A stretch of 18,701 nucleotides of DNA from NCBI GenBank assembly GCA_045612925.1, contig JAZKZX010000066.1, positions 1 to 18,701 on the forward strand, in the 5' to 3' direction. Shown piece by piece: positions 1-6,275 of this stretch. Made by a program: the position numbers and the translations under genes. The stretch is from UBA1189 sp045612925. Lineage in GTDB: Bacteria > Bacteroidota > Bacteroidia > Bacteroidales > Bacteroidaceae. Within the stretch, counting starts at the first letter, position 1, and the number at the start of each line of letters is the position of its first letter. The notes beneath the pieces are model-generated. The model was given only the letters and a program-made list of their open reading frames with translations. It was not told the origin of the DNA and did not search any database.

Positions 1-980
1 CTGCATATGATTCTCGTAACGGATGCAATGCCATCATAGAGACCGGTAACAATACCTTGATTCAAGGTTGCGCTACTACCATTATCCCCGAGGGTGTGAC
101 GAGTATTGGAAGCCGTGCTTTCTCTTATTGCAGCAGCCTCACCGACATCACCATCCCCGAGAGTGTGACCAGCATTGGAGGTTATGCTTTCTATGATTGC
201 AGCAGCCTCACCGCCATTAACATCCCCGAAGGCGTGACCAGCATTGGAGGCTATGCTTTCTCTGGTTGTATATTCTTAAAAGAAAACTTTATAAATAATA
301 GTTCCTGTACTTCTTCGAATAATTGGGGGGCAACTCTTTTTGATGGAGAAGAGATTGATGGATTGTTTATATCGGATAATGTTGTAATTGATTGCCGCGA
401 GAATATCACAGTAGCCATTATCCCCGAGGGCGTGACGAGCATTGGAGAGCGTGCTTTCTATATTTGCAGCAGCCTCACCGCCATCACCCTCACCGAGAGC
501 GTGACCAGCATTGGACAAAGTGCTTTCGCTTATTGCCGCAGCCTCACCGACATCACCATCCCCGAAAACTCACAATTGACGAGCATTGGACGCGAAGCTT
601 TCTATTATTGCCGCAGCCTTACCGACATCACCATCCCCGAGAGCGTGACGAGCATTGGAAGCTATGCTTTCTGGGGTTGCACAGGGTTTACATCCATTAC
701 TTGCTATGCCGAAACTCCTCCTTCATGTGGGCGCGGTGCATTTTATGATATATACAAGCAAACTCCCATCTATGTGCCTGCAGCTTCGATATCAAAGTAT
801 TGGTATGCCGAAGAGTGGAAAGACTTTACCAACATCATCGGAATAGAGGCAGGAATCGAGAATTCAGAAATCAGAAATGAGAATTCGACCATCATCTACG
901 ACCTCCACGGCCGCCGCGTGACAAACCCTATCAAGGGTGGTATCTACATCGTCAACGTCAAAAAAGTTGTGATTAAGTAG
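1..980 (+). CDS. BspA-type leucine-rich repeat surface protein, 5'-truncated by window edge
   Basis: The frame is open to the left edge: codons from base 3 read AYDSRNGCNAII and run into the repeats, so the TTG at 57 is not the real start and the gene begins outside the window. About seven LRR_5 (Treponema pallidum/BspA type) repeats of 22-23 residues carry the pattern IPExVTSIGxxAFxxCxSLTxI. They are split by a non-repeat island (positions about 285-415, with NNWGATLFDGEEIDG), as is usual in BspA-like proteins. After the repeats come a capping segment (TPPSCGRGAF, YVPAASISKY) and a C-terminal module of about 30 residues, YDLHGRRV...GGIYIVNVKKVVIK. This resembles the short C-terminal domains on exported Bacteroidales proteins. 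Such proteins are usually exported and surface-linked, with roles in adhesion or unknown. The signal peptide would lie outside the window. Family call firm, ligand unknown. Confidence 0.9.
   Translation, partial: AYDSRNGCNAIIETGNNTLIQGCATTIIPEGVTSIGSRAFSYCSSLTDITIPESVTSIGGYAFYDCSSLTAINIPEGVTSIGGYAFSGCIFLKENFINNSSCTSSNNWGATLFDGEEIDGLFISDNVVIDCRENITVAIIPEGVTSIGERAFYICSSLTAITLTESVTSIGQSAFAYCRSLTDITIPENSQLTSIGREAFYYCRSLTDITIPESVTSIGSYAFWGCTGFTSITCYAETPPSCGRGAFYDIYKQTPIYVPAASISKYWYAEEWKDFTNIIGIEAGIENSEIRNENSTIIYDLHGRRVTNPIKGGIYIVNVKKVVIK
861..888 (+). repeat. Four tandem degenerate heptamers inside the LRR protein linker
   Basis: The heptamers AATTCAG, AAATCAG, AAATGAG and AATTCGA lie head to tail and encode the linker residues around NSEIRNENS, between the LRR cap and the C-terminal module. 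On the other strand the core reads TTCTGAT, one base from the TACTGAT heptamer of the downstream intergenic repeats. Kinship between the two sets is an inference. Confidence 0.5.
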
Positions 981-1010
981 CACATTTCACGAGATATACC
1001 AAATCACATC

Positions 1011-1039
1011 ACGGGAGCACCCCACACGGGCGCTCCCGT
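1011..1039 (+). terminator. Probable rho-independent terminator of the LRR gene
   Basis: ACGGGAGC (1011-1018) pairs perfectly with GCTCCCGT (1032-1039) across a 13-nt loop, 30 bases after the stop codon. The following tract (ATGCTTTAT) is only weakly T-rich, so termination may be partial. Confidence 0.6.
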
Positions 1040-1096
1040 ATGCTTTATCCAGGGGTGACGGCTCTTAACCTCTCCAGTACAAGATGAAATAAAATT

Positions 1097-1117
1097 TACT
1101 GATTACTGAATACTGAT
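1097..1117 (+). repeat. Dispersed 21-bp triple-heptamer element, copy A
   Basis: Three tandem heptamers: TACTGAT, TACTGAA, TACTGAT, followed by GATTT. It shares exact length and register with copies at 1459, 1548 (inverted) and 1668. Confidence 0.85.
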
Positions 1118-1304
1118 GATTTACCCCTTGCCCCAACCCACTACAGGGTCGGCAATGTGTCAAGAGAGCCGCCTCGCGCACCTGCCAGCGCGGCGCGGCG
1201 TGGGCTACACAACCATCGATGATAGGTGCGGCGGTCGCTCGCCGCAGGCTCGCGCTAACAACACATGCAACAAGCACAACAATGTCAACATGGGGCAGGG
1301 GAAA

Positions 1305-1367
1305 GGGTCTACTTTCTCGGGAAAAAGGTCAACTTTCTCGGAAAAATGGTCAAATTTTTCAGTTGAT
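1305..1367 (+). repeat. Three tandem imperfect 21-bp repeats encoding a heptapeptide
   Basis: Units at 1305-1325, 1326-1346 and 1347-1367 share the core GGTCAACTTTCTCGGAAAAA with substitutions. The period is a multiple of three, and the frame starting at 1116 reads them as GSTFSGK, RSTFSEK, WSNFSVD. That frame stays open to 1478, so this could be a remnant or small protein, but nothing else supports coding. Confidence 0.6.
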
Positions 1368-1458
1368 GAAGTCAACGATTTCAGTACACACGAAGGCGAT
1401 TTTACCCTATTTTCACCTCCTTCTCATCCCTCCACAGAGTGTAAAATAGAGATAAAAC

Positions 1459-1479
1459 TACTGAGTACTGAGTACTGAT
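1459..1479 (+). repeat. Dispersed 21-bp triple-heptamer element, copy B
   Basis: Heptamers TACTGAG, TACTGAG, TACTGAT, followed by GAC. Same orientation as copies A and D. Confidence 0.85.
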
Positions 1480-1547
1480 GACATCAACCACACCAGCTAA
1501 CTATGTCAATATCAGCACCTTCACAAACATACACGATGCACAAAGTC

Positions 1548-1568
1548 ATCAGTAATCAGTAATCAGTA
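1548..1568 (-). repeat. Dispersed 21-bp triple-heptamer element, copy C (inverted)
   Basis: Three ATCAGTA units on the + strand, that is TACTGAT three times on the - strand, followed there by GAC. Together with copy B it forms an inverted pair about 70 bp apart. Confidence 0.85.
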
Positions 1569-1604
1569 AGATTAAATGACTCCACACAAGGACATAAAAA
1601 TAGG

Positions 1605-1632
1605 TTATATATATAATAAATTATATATATAA
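1605..1632. repeat. AT-only double palindrome
   Basis: The 12-bp palindrome TTATATATATAA occurs at 1605-1616 and again at 1621-1632, separated by TAAA. The tract contains no G or C and should melt easily. No DnaA-box cluster or partner gene was seen that would make it an origin. Confidence 0.7.
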
Positions 1633-1667
1633 AATTTCTTCTCCACTATTTACACACGAATAAAAAC

Positions 1668-1688
1668 TACTGATTACTGAGTACTGAT
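1668..1688 (+). repeat. Dispersed 21-bp triple-heptamer element, copy D
   Basis: Heptamers TACTGAT, TACTGAG, TACTGAT, followed by GATTT as in copy A. Confidence 0.85.
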
Positions 1689-1712
1689 GATTTGGGAGTG
1701 ACCACCCCATAA

Positions 1713-1853
1713 ATGGAAGCTACAATAAATATACGAAGGAATATCAATGCTTTACGCGGAGAACTTGTACGAACTTATCATTATCTCGGAATGGGGGAAA
1801 GATGTGTAATATCTTTGCCATTGAAAAAAGCCTCCCCCCCCTGCCCCTCCTAA
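1713..1853 (+). CDS. Possible 46-residue small ORF or gene remnant
   Basis: An ATG that directly follows an in-frame stop (TAAATG) opens 46 codons. The product begins MEATINIRRNINALRGEL and contains VRTYHYLGMGERC. The first 40 codons are compositionally unlike the repeats around them and read like ordinary protein. The last codons and the TAA lie inside a C-rich hairpin element. I do not recognise the product. It may be the 5' stump of a gene interrupted by the repeat element, or chance. Confidence 0.2.
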   Translation: MEATINIRRNINALRGELVRTYHYLGMGERCVISLPLKKASPPCPS

Positions 1854-1886
1854 AGGAGGGGTGACTCGGAAGACCGCGGACCGAGT
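1844..1886. repeat. GC-rich double hairpin element
   Basis: CCCCTCC (1844-1850) pairs with GGAGGGG (1855-1861) around a TAAA loop. Directly after, ACTCGG (1864-1869) pairs with CCGAGT (1881-1886) around an internal CCGCGG palindrome. Poly-C runs flank both sides. The architecture resembles a small mobile or REP-like intergenic element. No T-tract follows, so a terminator role is unlikely. Confidence 0.6.
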
Positions 1887-1940
1887 TGCTCCCCCCGAAG
1901 GATGGCAAAACGAGGCAAGTGGGAAGAGTTTTTCTCTATA

Positions 1941-2105
1941 TTCGCTCTTTGAAATTTTGATATTTTCGCTCGTTTATTCGTATCTTTAATCTATGCTTTG
2001 CATCGCTTTAAATTAGGATGCGGCTCGGAAAAATGCAAGTAAACTTAACTTTGTGTTGAGTTTCTGCCTCGCTCAATAATAGAAAAGTAACACTTTTCCA
2101 CTACC
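1941..2105 (+). repeat. Tandem promoter-like unit, copy 1 (165 bp)
   Basis: It begins TTCGCTCTTTGAAA and ends CCACTACC. It carries a promoter-like motif (TATCTTTA at 1981-1988), an imperfect hairpin (CTATGC...GCATCG), and a perfect hairpin GAAAAGT-AAC-ACTTTTC (2082-2098). It matches copy 2 over its full length with roughly ten differences. Confidence 0.9.
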
Positions 2106-2269
2106 TTCGCTCGTTGAAACTTGATATTTTTCGCTCGTTTATTCGTATCTTTAATCTATGCTTCGCATAGCTTTAAATTAGGATGCGGCTCGGAAAAATG
2201 CAAGTAAACTTAACTTGTGTTGAGTTTCTGCCTCGCTCAATAATAGAAAAGTAGCACTTTTCCACTACC
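2106..2269 (+). repeat. Tandem promoter-like unit, copy 2 (164 bp)
   Basis: Directly abuts copy 1 and is one base shorter. The promoter-like TATCTTTA is at 2146-2153. The first hairpin is perfect here (CTATGC-TTC-GCATAG), and GAAAAGT-AGC-ACTTTTC is kept although its loop changed. A third start of the unit (TTCGCTCGTTGAAACTTG) follows at 2270 but diverges after 18 bases. Confidence 0.9.
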
Positions 2270-2366
2270 TTCGCTCGTTGAAACTTGCTTTTTCTCTCGC
2301 CTTTCACTAATTTTACGACTTTGCCGTGAAGATACGATCACTCGCTGGGAGAAATAATCAAGTAAA

Positions 2367-2400
2367 CTTGATATTTTTCGCTCGTTTATTCGTATCTTTG
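2367..2400 (+). promoter_or_regulatory. Bacteroidetes-type promoter for the ftsX operon
   Basis: TATCTTTG (2393-2400) matches the -7 consensus TAnnTTTG, with CTTG (2367-2370) 22 nt upstream as a -33 element, slightly longer than the usual spacing. This places transcription start near 2407 and gives a leader of about 60 nt before ftsX. The segment from CTTG to TATCTTT repeats the promoter-like part of the two upstream tandem units, which end in A instead of G. Confidence 0.65.
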
Positions 2401-2468
2401 TAGCATATTTGGGTGGCGTGTGTCCATATGCTTGCCCGAAGCGGTATTTTACAGTGTTATAGAAGTAC

Positions 2469-3338
2469 ATGAAACAGAAGAAAAAGAGTGCGATAGATAT
2501 ACAGTTCGTCACGGCGTGCATCAGCACCTCGCTGGTGCTACTGCTGCTGGGCTCGGTGGTGATGGTGGTGCTCACGGCGGGCCGCCTGTCTGACCATGTG
2601 AGGGAGAACCTCGAGTTGTCGCTCCTGCTGGGCGATGAGGTGAAGACCGAGGAGGTGACACGCATCGTGCGCCATGTGGAGGCGCAGCGATACACGAAGG
2701 AGGTGCGATACATCTCCAAGGAGGATATCCTTGCCGAGCAGACGGCATCGATGGGTCTCGACCCTACGGAGTTCCTCGGGTACAACCCCTACACGGCATC
2801 CATCGAGGTGAAGCTCAAGGCCGACTATGCCAACACGGATAGTATAGTCCCCATCAAGAACCGCCTGATGCGCTACACGCAGATACGAGAAATCTCCTAC
2901 CCGAGCGAGCTGATGGACAATGTGAACGAGAACATACGCAAGATAAGCGCCCTGCTGCTGGCACTGGCACTGGCCTTGTCGCTCATCTCCTTTGCGCTCA
3001 TCAACAATACGATAAAGCTCACCATCTACTCGCAGAGATTCCTGCTACACACGATGAAGCTGGTGGGAGCCTCGTGGAGATTTATCCGTCGCCCATTCCT
3101 GCTACGCAACCTGGGCATCGGTGTGATATCGGGAGTCATTGCCAATGCGCTCATCGGTGGGGGCGTATACATGCTGCTCGGGCACGAGCCCCAGCTGGTG
3201 CACCTCTTCACAGTGCAGACACTCGGCATCGTGGGCGGCGCAGTGATGGTGGCTGGCGTACTCATCACGCTACTGTGTGCCTACGCCTCGATCAACCGTT
3301 TCCTGCGCATGAAGGCGGGTGACCTGTATTACATTTGA
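2469..3338 (+). CDS. ftsX: Cell division protein FtsX
   Basis: The 289-residue inner membrane protein has the FtsX layout: a short basic N-terminus (MKQKKK), a first membrane helix at about residues 14-37, a periplasmic domain of about 120 residues, and three further helices at about 159-178, 211-237 and 251-275. The conserved cytoplasmic stretch MKLVGAS (196-202) precedes FIRRPF. FtsX pairs with the ATPase FtsE and, in model species, controls peptidoglycan hydrolases at the septum. ftsE is not in this window. The ATG at 2469 puts the basic tail just ahead of helix 1. It is the first gene of a six-gene + strand run and carries the promoter found upstream. Length fits the family. Confidence 0.95.
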   Translation: MKQKKKSAIDIQFVTACISTSLVLLLLGSVVMVVLTAGRLSDHVRENLELSLLLGDEVKTEEVTRIVRHVEAQRYTKEVRYISKEDILAEQTASMGLDPTEFLGYNPYTASIEVKLKADYANTDSIVPIKNRLMRYTQIREISYPSELMDNVNENIRKISALLLALALALSLISFALINNTIKLTIYSQRFLLHTMKLVGASWRFIRRPFLLRNLGIGVISGVIANALIGGGVYMLLGHEPQLVHLFTVQTLGIVGGAVMVAGVLITLLCAYASINRFLRMKAGDLYYI

Positions 3339-3359
3339 ACTAATAAAAGATTAAGCGAT

Positions 3360-3587
3360 ATGAAAGAGAAATTTGCCCTTGGTAAGACCAACTTCGCCCT
3401 TATAGCCGTAGGGGTGCTCATCATCATCGTAGGACTGCTCTTGATGACGGGTCCCAGCTCTACGGAGACGCACTTCGAGCCCGACATCTTCAGCACACGC
3501 CGCGTGGTGGTGGCGCCGATCGTGTGCTTCGTGGGATTCGTGTTTATGATATTTGCCATCATGTTCCGCTCTAAGGGGGACAAGTAA
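3360..3587 (+). CDS. DUF3098 small membrane protein
   Basis: The 75-residue protein has two predicted membrane helices (about residues 13-31 and 49-69), joined by a loop containing SSTETHFEPDIFSTRR. Short basic ends suggest both termini are cytoplasmic. This matches DUF3098, a small Bacteroidetes family without known function. It starts 21 bases after the ftsX stop and lies 24 bases before uppP, so it is almost certainly cotranscribed with them. By position it may support division or lipid-carrier-linked envelope synthesis, but this rests on gene order only. No catalytic motif is visible. Confidence 0.88.
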   Translation: MKEKFALGKTNFALIAVGVLIIIVGLLLMTGPSSTETHFEPDIFSTRRVVVAPIVCFVGFVFMIFAIMFRSKGDK

Positions 3588-3611
3588 AGAATATAGTTTG
3601 CCGATAAGCCT

Positions 3612-4457
3612 ATGAATGTATTTGAAACCATCGTCATCGCCATCGTCGAGGGACTGACCGAATTTCTGCCCGTATCCTCTACGGGGCACATGATCATCGC
3701 CCAAAACCTCCTGGGCGTGGAGAGTACCCAGTTTGTGAAGGCCTTCACCTTCATTATACAGTTTGGAGCCATCCTCTCGGTGCTGGTGCTCTACTGGAAG
3801 CGCTTCTTCCAGCTCAATAGCACACCGCTCCCCGAGGGAACACCTGCGGTGAAGCAGTTCCTCCACCGGTACGACTTCTATTGGAAACTCTTCATCGCCT
3901 TCATCCCCGCGGCAGTGTTTGGCCTGCTCTTCAGCGACGCCATCGACGCCATGCTCGAGAGGGTAGAGGTGGTGGCCGTGACGCTCATCCTCGGGGGCGT
4001 GTTCATGCTCTTCTGTGACCGCATATTCAACAAGGGTAGCGAGAAGACCGTGCTGACCGAGAAGCGGGCACTCATGGTGGGACTCTTCCAATGTATCTCG
4101 ATGATCCCCGGCGTGTCGCGCTCGATGGCGACTATCGTGGGTGGTATGTCGCAACGCCTGACACGCAAGGCGGCGGCAGAGTTCTCCTTCTTCTTGGCCG
4201 TACCCACCATGCTGGCGGCTACGGTGTATAAGGTGTACGACCTGATCAAGGAGGGGGGCATGGAGATCATCACCGACAACCTCGCTACACTGCTGATAGG
4301 CAATGCCGTGGCCTTCATCGTGGCACTGCTGGCCATCAAGTTCTTCATCGGCTTCGTGACGAAGTATGGCTTCAAGGCCTTCGGGTGGTATCGCATCCTG
4401 GTGGGAGGACTCATCCTGGCATTGCTCTTTACCGGACATAACTTGACGATTGCTTGA
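3612..4457 (+). CDS. uppP: Undecaprenyl-diphosphatase
   Basis: The BacA-type integral membrane enzyme removes a phosphate from undecaprenyl diphosphate, returning the lipid carrier for peptidoglycan and other glycan synthesis. Overexpression in other bacteria gives bacitracin resistance. The 281-residue protein has both signature regions: EGLTEFLPVSSTGH (residues 13-26) with the conserved glutamates, and PGVSRS (166-171) with the catalytic arginine, followed by FSFFLAVPT (191-199). Several hydrophobic helices span the rest. The stop codon reaches to two bases before the truB ATG, which suggests translational coupling. Length is slightly above the 265-275 typical of the family. Confidence 0.96.
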   Translation: MNVFETIVIAIVEGLTEFLPVSSTGHMIIAQNLLGVESTQFVKAFTFIIQFGAILSVLVLYWKRFFQLNSTPLPEGTPAVKQFLHRYDFYWKLFIAFIPAAVFGLLFSDAIDAMLERVEVVAVTLILGGVFMLFCDRIFNKGSEKTVLTEKRALMVGLFQCISMIPGVSRSMATIVGGMSQRLTRKAAAEFSFFLAVPTMLAATVYKVYDLIKEGGMEIITDNLATLLIGNAVAFIVALLAIKFFIGFVTKYGFKAFGWYRILVGGLILALLFTGHNLTIA

Positions 4458-4459
4458 TT

Positions 4460-5164
4460 ATGGATTTCAAAGCGGGAGAGATACTCTGCATCAACAAGCC
4501 CTACACCTGGAGCTCGTTTGCCGTGGTCAACAAGGTGCGCTACCTACTGTGCCGCAAGATGGGCGTGAAGAAGCTCAAGGTGGGGCACACCGGCACACTC
4601 GACCCCTTGGCAACAGGGGTCATGATACTCTGCACGGGCAAGGCTACGAAGCGTATCGAGGAGTTTCAGTACCAAACTAAAGAATATGTGGCGCACATAC
4701 GACTGGGGGCTACCACCCCTTCGTACGACCTGGAGAAGCCCATCGACGCCACCTATCCCACCGAACACATCACCCGTGAACTGGTGGAGGAGACACTGAA
4801 GAACTTCATCGGCACCATAGAGCAGGTGCCGCCATCGTTCTCTGCATGCATGGTCGAGGGCAAGCGAGCCTACGAACTGGCACGCAAGGGCGAGGAGGTG
4901 CAACTCAAGGCCAAGACATTGGTCATCGACGAGATAGAGCTCGTGGAGTGCGCCCTACCCGACATCGTGATACGCGTCGTCTGTAGCAAGGGTACCTATA
5001 TCCGGGCCTTGGCACGCGACATTGGCGAGGCACTGCAGAGCGGCGCACACCTCACGGGGCTGGAGCGCACGAGGGTGGGAGAGACCACACTCAATGAATG
5101 CATGAGCATAGAGGACTTTACTGAGTGGCTGGAGGGGGTAGAGGTGTCTGACTCCTCAGAGTGA
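4460..5164 (+). CDS. truB: tRNA pseudouridine(55) synthase TruB
   Basis: TruB converts U55 in the T-loop of tRNAs to pseudouridine. The motif GHTGTLDPLATG (residues 42-53) contains the catalytic aspartate (D48), and KEYVAHIRLGATTPSYD follows as in the family. KGTYIRALARDIG forms the later conserved block. The ATG at 4460 (234 residues) is preferred over an in-frame TTG two codons upstream, because it gives the usual family start (MDFKAGEILCINKP) and avoids overlapping uppP. No clear C-terminal PUA extension is present, so this is a short-form TruB. It sits between uppP and queA in a compact run, with 58 bases to queA. Confidence 0.95.
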   Translation: MDFKAGEILCINKPYTWSSFAVVNKVRYLLCRKMGVKKLKVGHTGTLDPLATGVMILCTGKATKRIEEFQYQTKEYVAHIRLGATTPSYDLEKPIDATYPTEHITRELVEETLKNFIGTIEQVPPSFSACMVEGKRAYELARKGEEVQLKAKTLVIDEIELVECALPDIVIRVVCSKGTYIRALARDIGEALQSGAHLTGLERTRVGETTLNECMSIEDFTEWLEGVEVSDSSE

Positions 5165-5222
5165 ACCGTCATCCTCGGCATCGCGAAAAACGACTATAAC
5201 AAATAAAAAATAGATATATAGT

Positions 5223-6275
5223 ATGAAACTCTCACAATTCAATTTTAATCTTCCCGAAGAGCGCATCGCTATGGAGCCTACCTTTCATCGCGACGACTCG
5301 AAACTCTTGGTCCTGCACGCCAAGACAGGAGAGATTGAGCACAAGCTCTTCAAAGAGGTGCTCAACTACTTTGACGAGGGCGACGCCTTCCTCTTCAACG
5401 ACACGAAGGTGTTTCCCGCACGCCTCTATGGCAATAAGGAGAAGACCGGTGCACGCATCGAGGTGTTTCTCCTGCGCGAACTCAACCAAGAGCTGCGCCT
5501 GTGGGATGTGCTCGTAGACCCCGCACGCAAGATACGCATCGGCAACAAACTCTACTTCGGCGACGATGAGGCCATGGTGGCAGAGGTCATCGACAACACC
5601 ACATCGCGTGGCCGTACACTACGCTTCCTCTACGACGGCCCCCACGAGGAGTTCAAGGAGGCGCTCTACTCGCTGGGCGTGGCTCCGCTACCCTACTATA
5701 TCAACCGTGAGGCTACGGAGGAGGATTTCGCTCGTTTCCAGACCATCTTCGCCAAAAACGAAGGAGCAGTTACCGCACCCGCCGCAGGCCTGCACTTCAG
5801 CCGCGAACTGATGAAGCGCATGGAGATCAAGGGCGTAGAGGCCGCCTATGTGACCATGCACATCGGACAGGGCAACTTCCGCGAAATCGATGTGGAGGAC
5901 CTCACCAAGCACAAGACCGACTCGGAGGAGATGCTGGTGGAGCGCGAGGCTACGGAGATCGTGAACGCAGCTAAGGAGAAGGGACATAAGGTGTGCGCAG
6001 TAGGCGCATCGGTGATGCGAGTACTGGAGACGGCTGTAGGTGCCGACGGACGACTCAAAGAGTATGAGGGATGGACAAGCAAGTTTATATTCCCACCCTA
6101 CGAGTTCCGTTTTGCCGATGCACTCATCACCAACTTCCACCTGCCATACTCGACCATGCTGATGCTTACGGCGGCCTATGGCGGATATGAGAATGTGATG
6201 CATGCCTATGAGGTGGCGTTGGAGAACGACTACCGATTTGGCGCATACGGCGACGCTATGCTTATCATCGACTGA
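5223..6275 (+). CDS. queA: S-adenosylmethionine:tRNA ribosyltransferase-isomerase QueA
   Basis: QueA transfers and isomerises the ribosyl part of S-adenosylmethionine onto preQ1 in tRNA, making epoxyqueuosine at the wobble position. The 350-residue protein fits the family length. Visible blocks are FNDTKVFPARLYG (58-70), GAVTAPAAGLHF (181-192), MHIGQGNFR (212-220) and the late ITNFHLPYSTML. A short A/T-rich gap (AAATAAAAAATAGATATATAGT) in front of the ATG supplies the A-rich start region common in this phylum; no strong Shine-Dalgarno is needed there. The stop overlaps the folK start (TGATG). It pairs functionally with truB upstream as a tRNA modification gene. Confidence 0.97.
   Translation: MKLSQFNFNLPEERIAMEPTFHRDDSKLLVLHAKTGEIEHKLFKEVLNYFDEGDAFLFNDTKVFPARLYGNKEKTGARIEVFLLRELNQELRLWDVLVDPARKIRIGNKLYFGDDEAMVAEVIDNTTSRGRTLRFLYDGPHEEFKEALYSLGVAPLPYYINREATEEDFARFQTIFAKNEGAVTAPAAGLHFSRELMKRMEIKGVEAAYVTMHIGQGNFREIDVEDLTKHKTDSEEMLVEREATEIVNAAKEKGHKVCAVGASVMRVLETAVGADGRLKEYEGWTSKFIFPPYEFRFADALITNFHLPYSTMLMLTAAYGGYENVMHAYEVALENDYRFGAYGDAMLIID

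Larger units (their letters stand above)
1041..2366. other. Repeat-rich intergenic region without a convincing gene
   Basis: About 1.3 kb separates the LRR gene terminator from the ftsX promoter. An open frame at 1116-1478 (120 codons) is not supported as a gene: it crosses a GC-rich hairpin (GCGGCG 1228-1233 with CGCCGC 1240-1245), has no recognisable domain, and begins and ends inside copies of the dispersed heptamer element. Base composition changes abruptly, from a GC-rich patch (about 1150-1255) to an AT-only tract (1605-1632), a C/G-rich hairpin pair (1844-1886), then the tandem units. It looks like an accumulation site for small repeats rather than coding DNA. The separate elements are listed individually. 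Confidence 0.7.

Noticed and set aside
1605..1632. Replication origin
   Set aside because: AT-rich melting tract alone; no DnaA-box cluster seen and no dnaA or rpmH nearby.
1941..2269. CRISPR-like array
   Set aside because: Units are 165 bp, directly adjacent and without spacers, and no cas gene is present.
2237..2785. 182-codon - strand open frame over the ftsX start
   Set aside because: Overlaps ftsX and the tandem repeat; Ser/Arg-rich shadow translation.
3351..4439. 362-codon open frame antisense to uppP and the DUF3098 gene
   Set aside because: His/Glu-rich composition typical of the complement of GC-rich coding DNA; no domain, and both sense genes are certain.
5165..5222. preQ1 riboswitch ahead of queA
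   Set aside because: No match to the preQ1 stem with A-rich tail; only 58 nt, AT-rich near the start codon.
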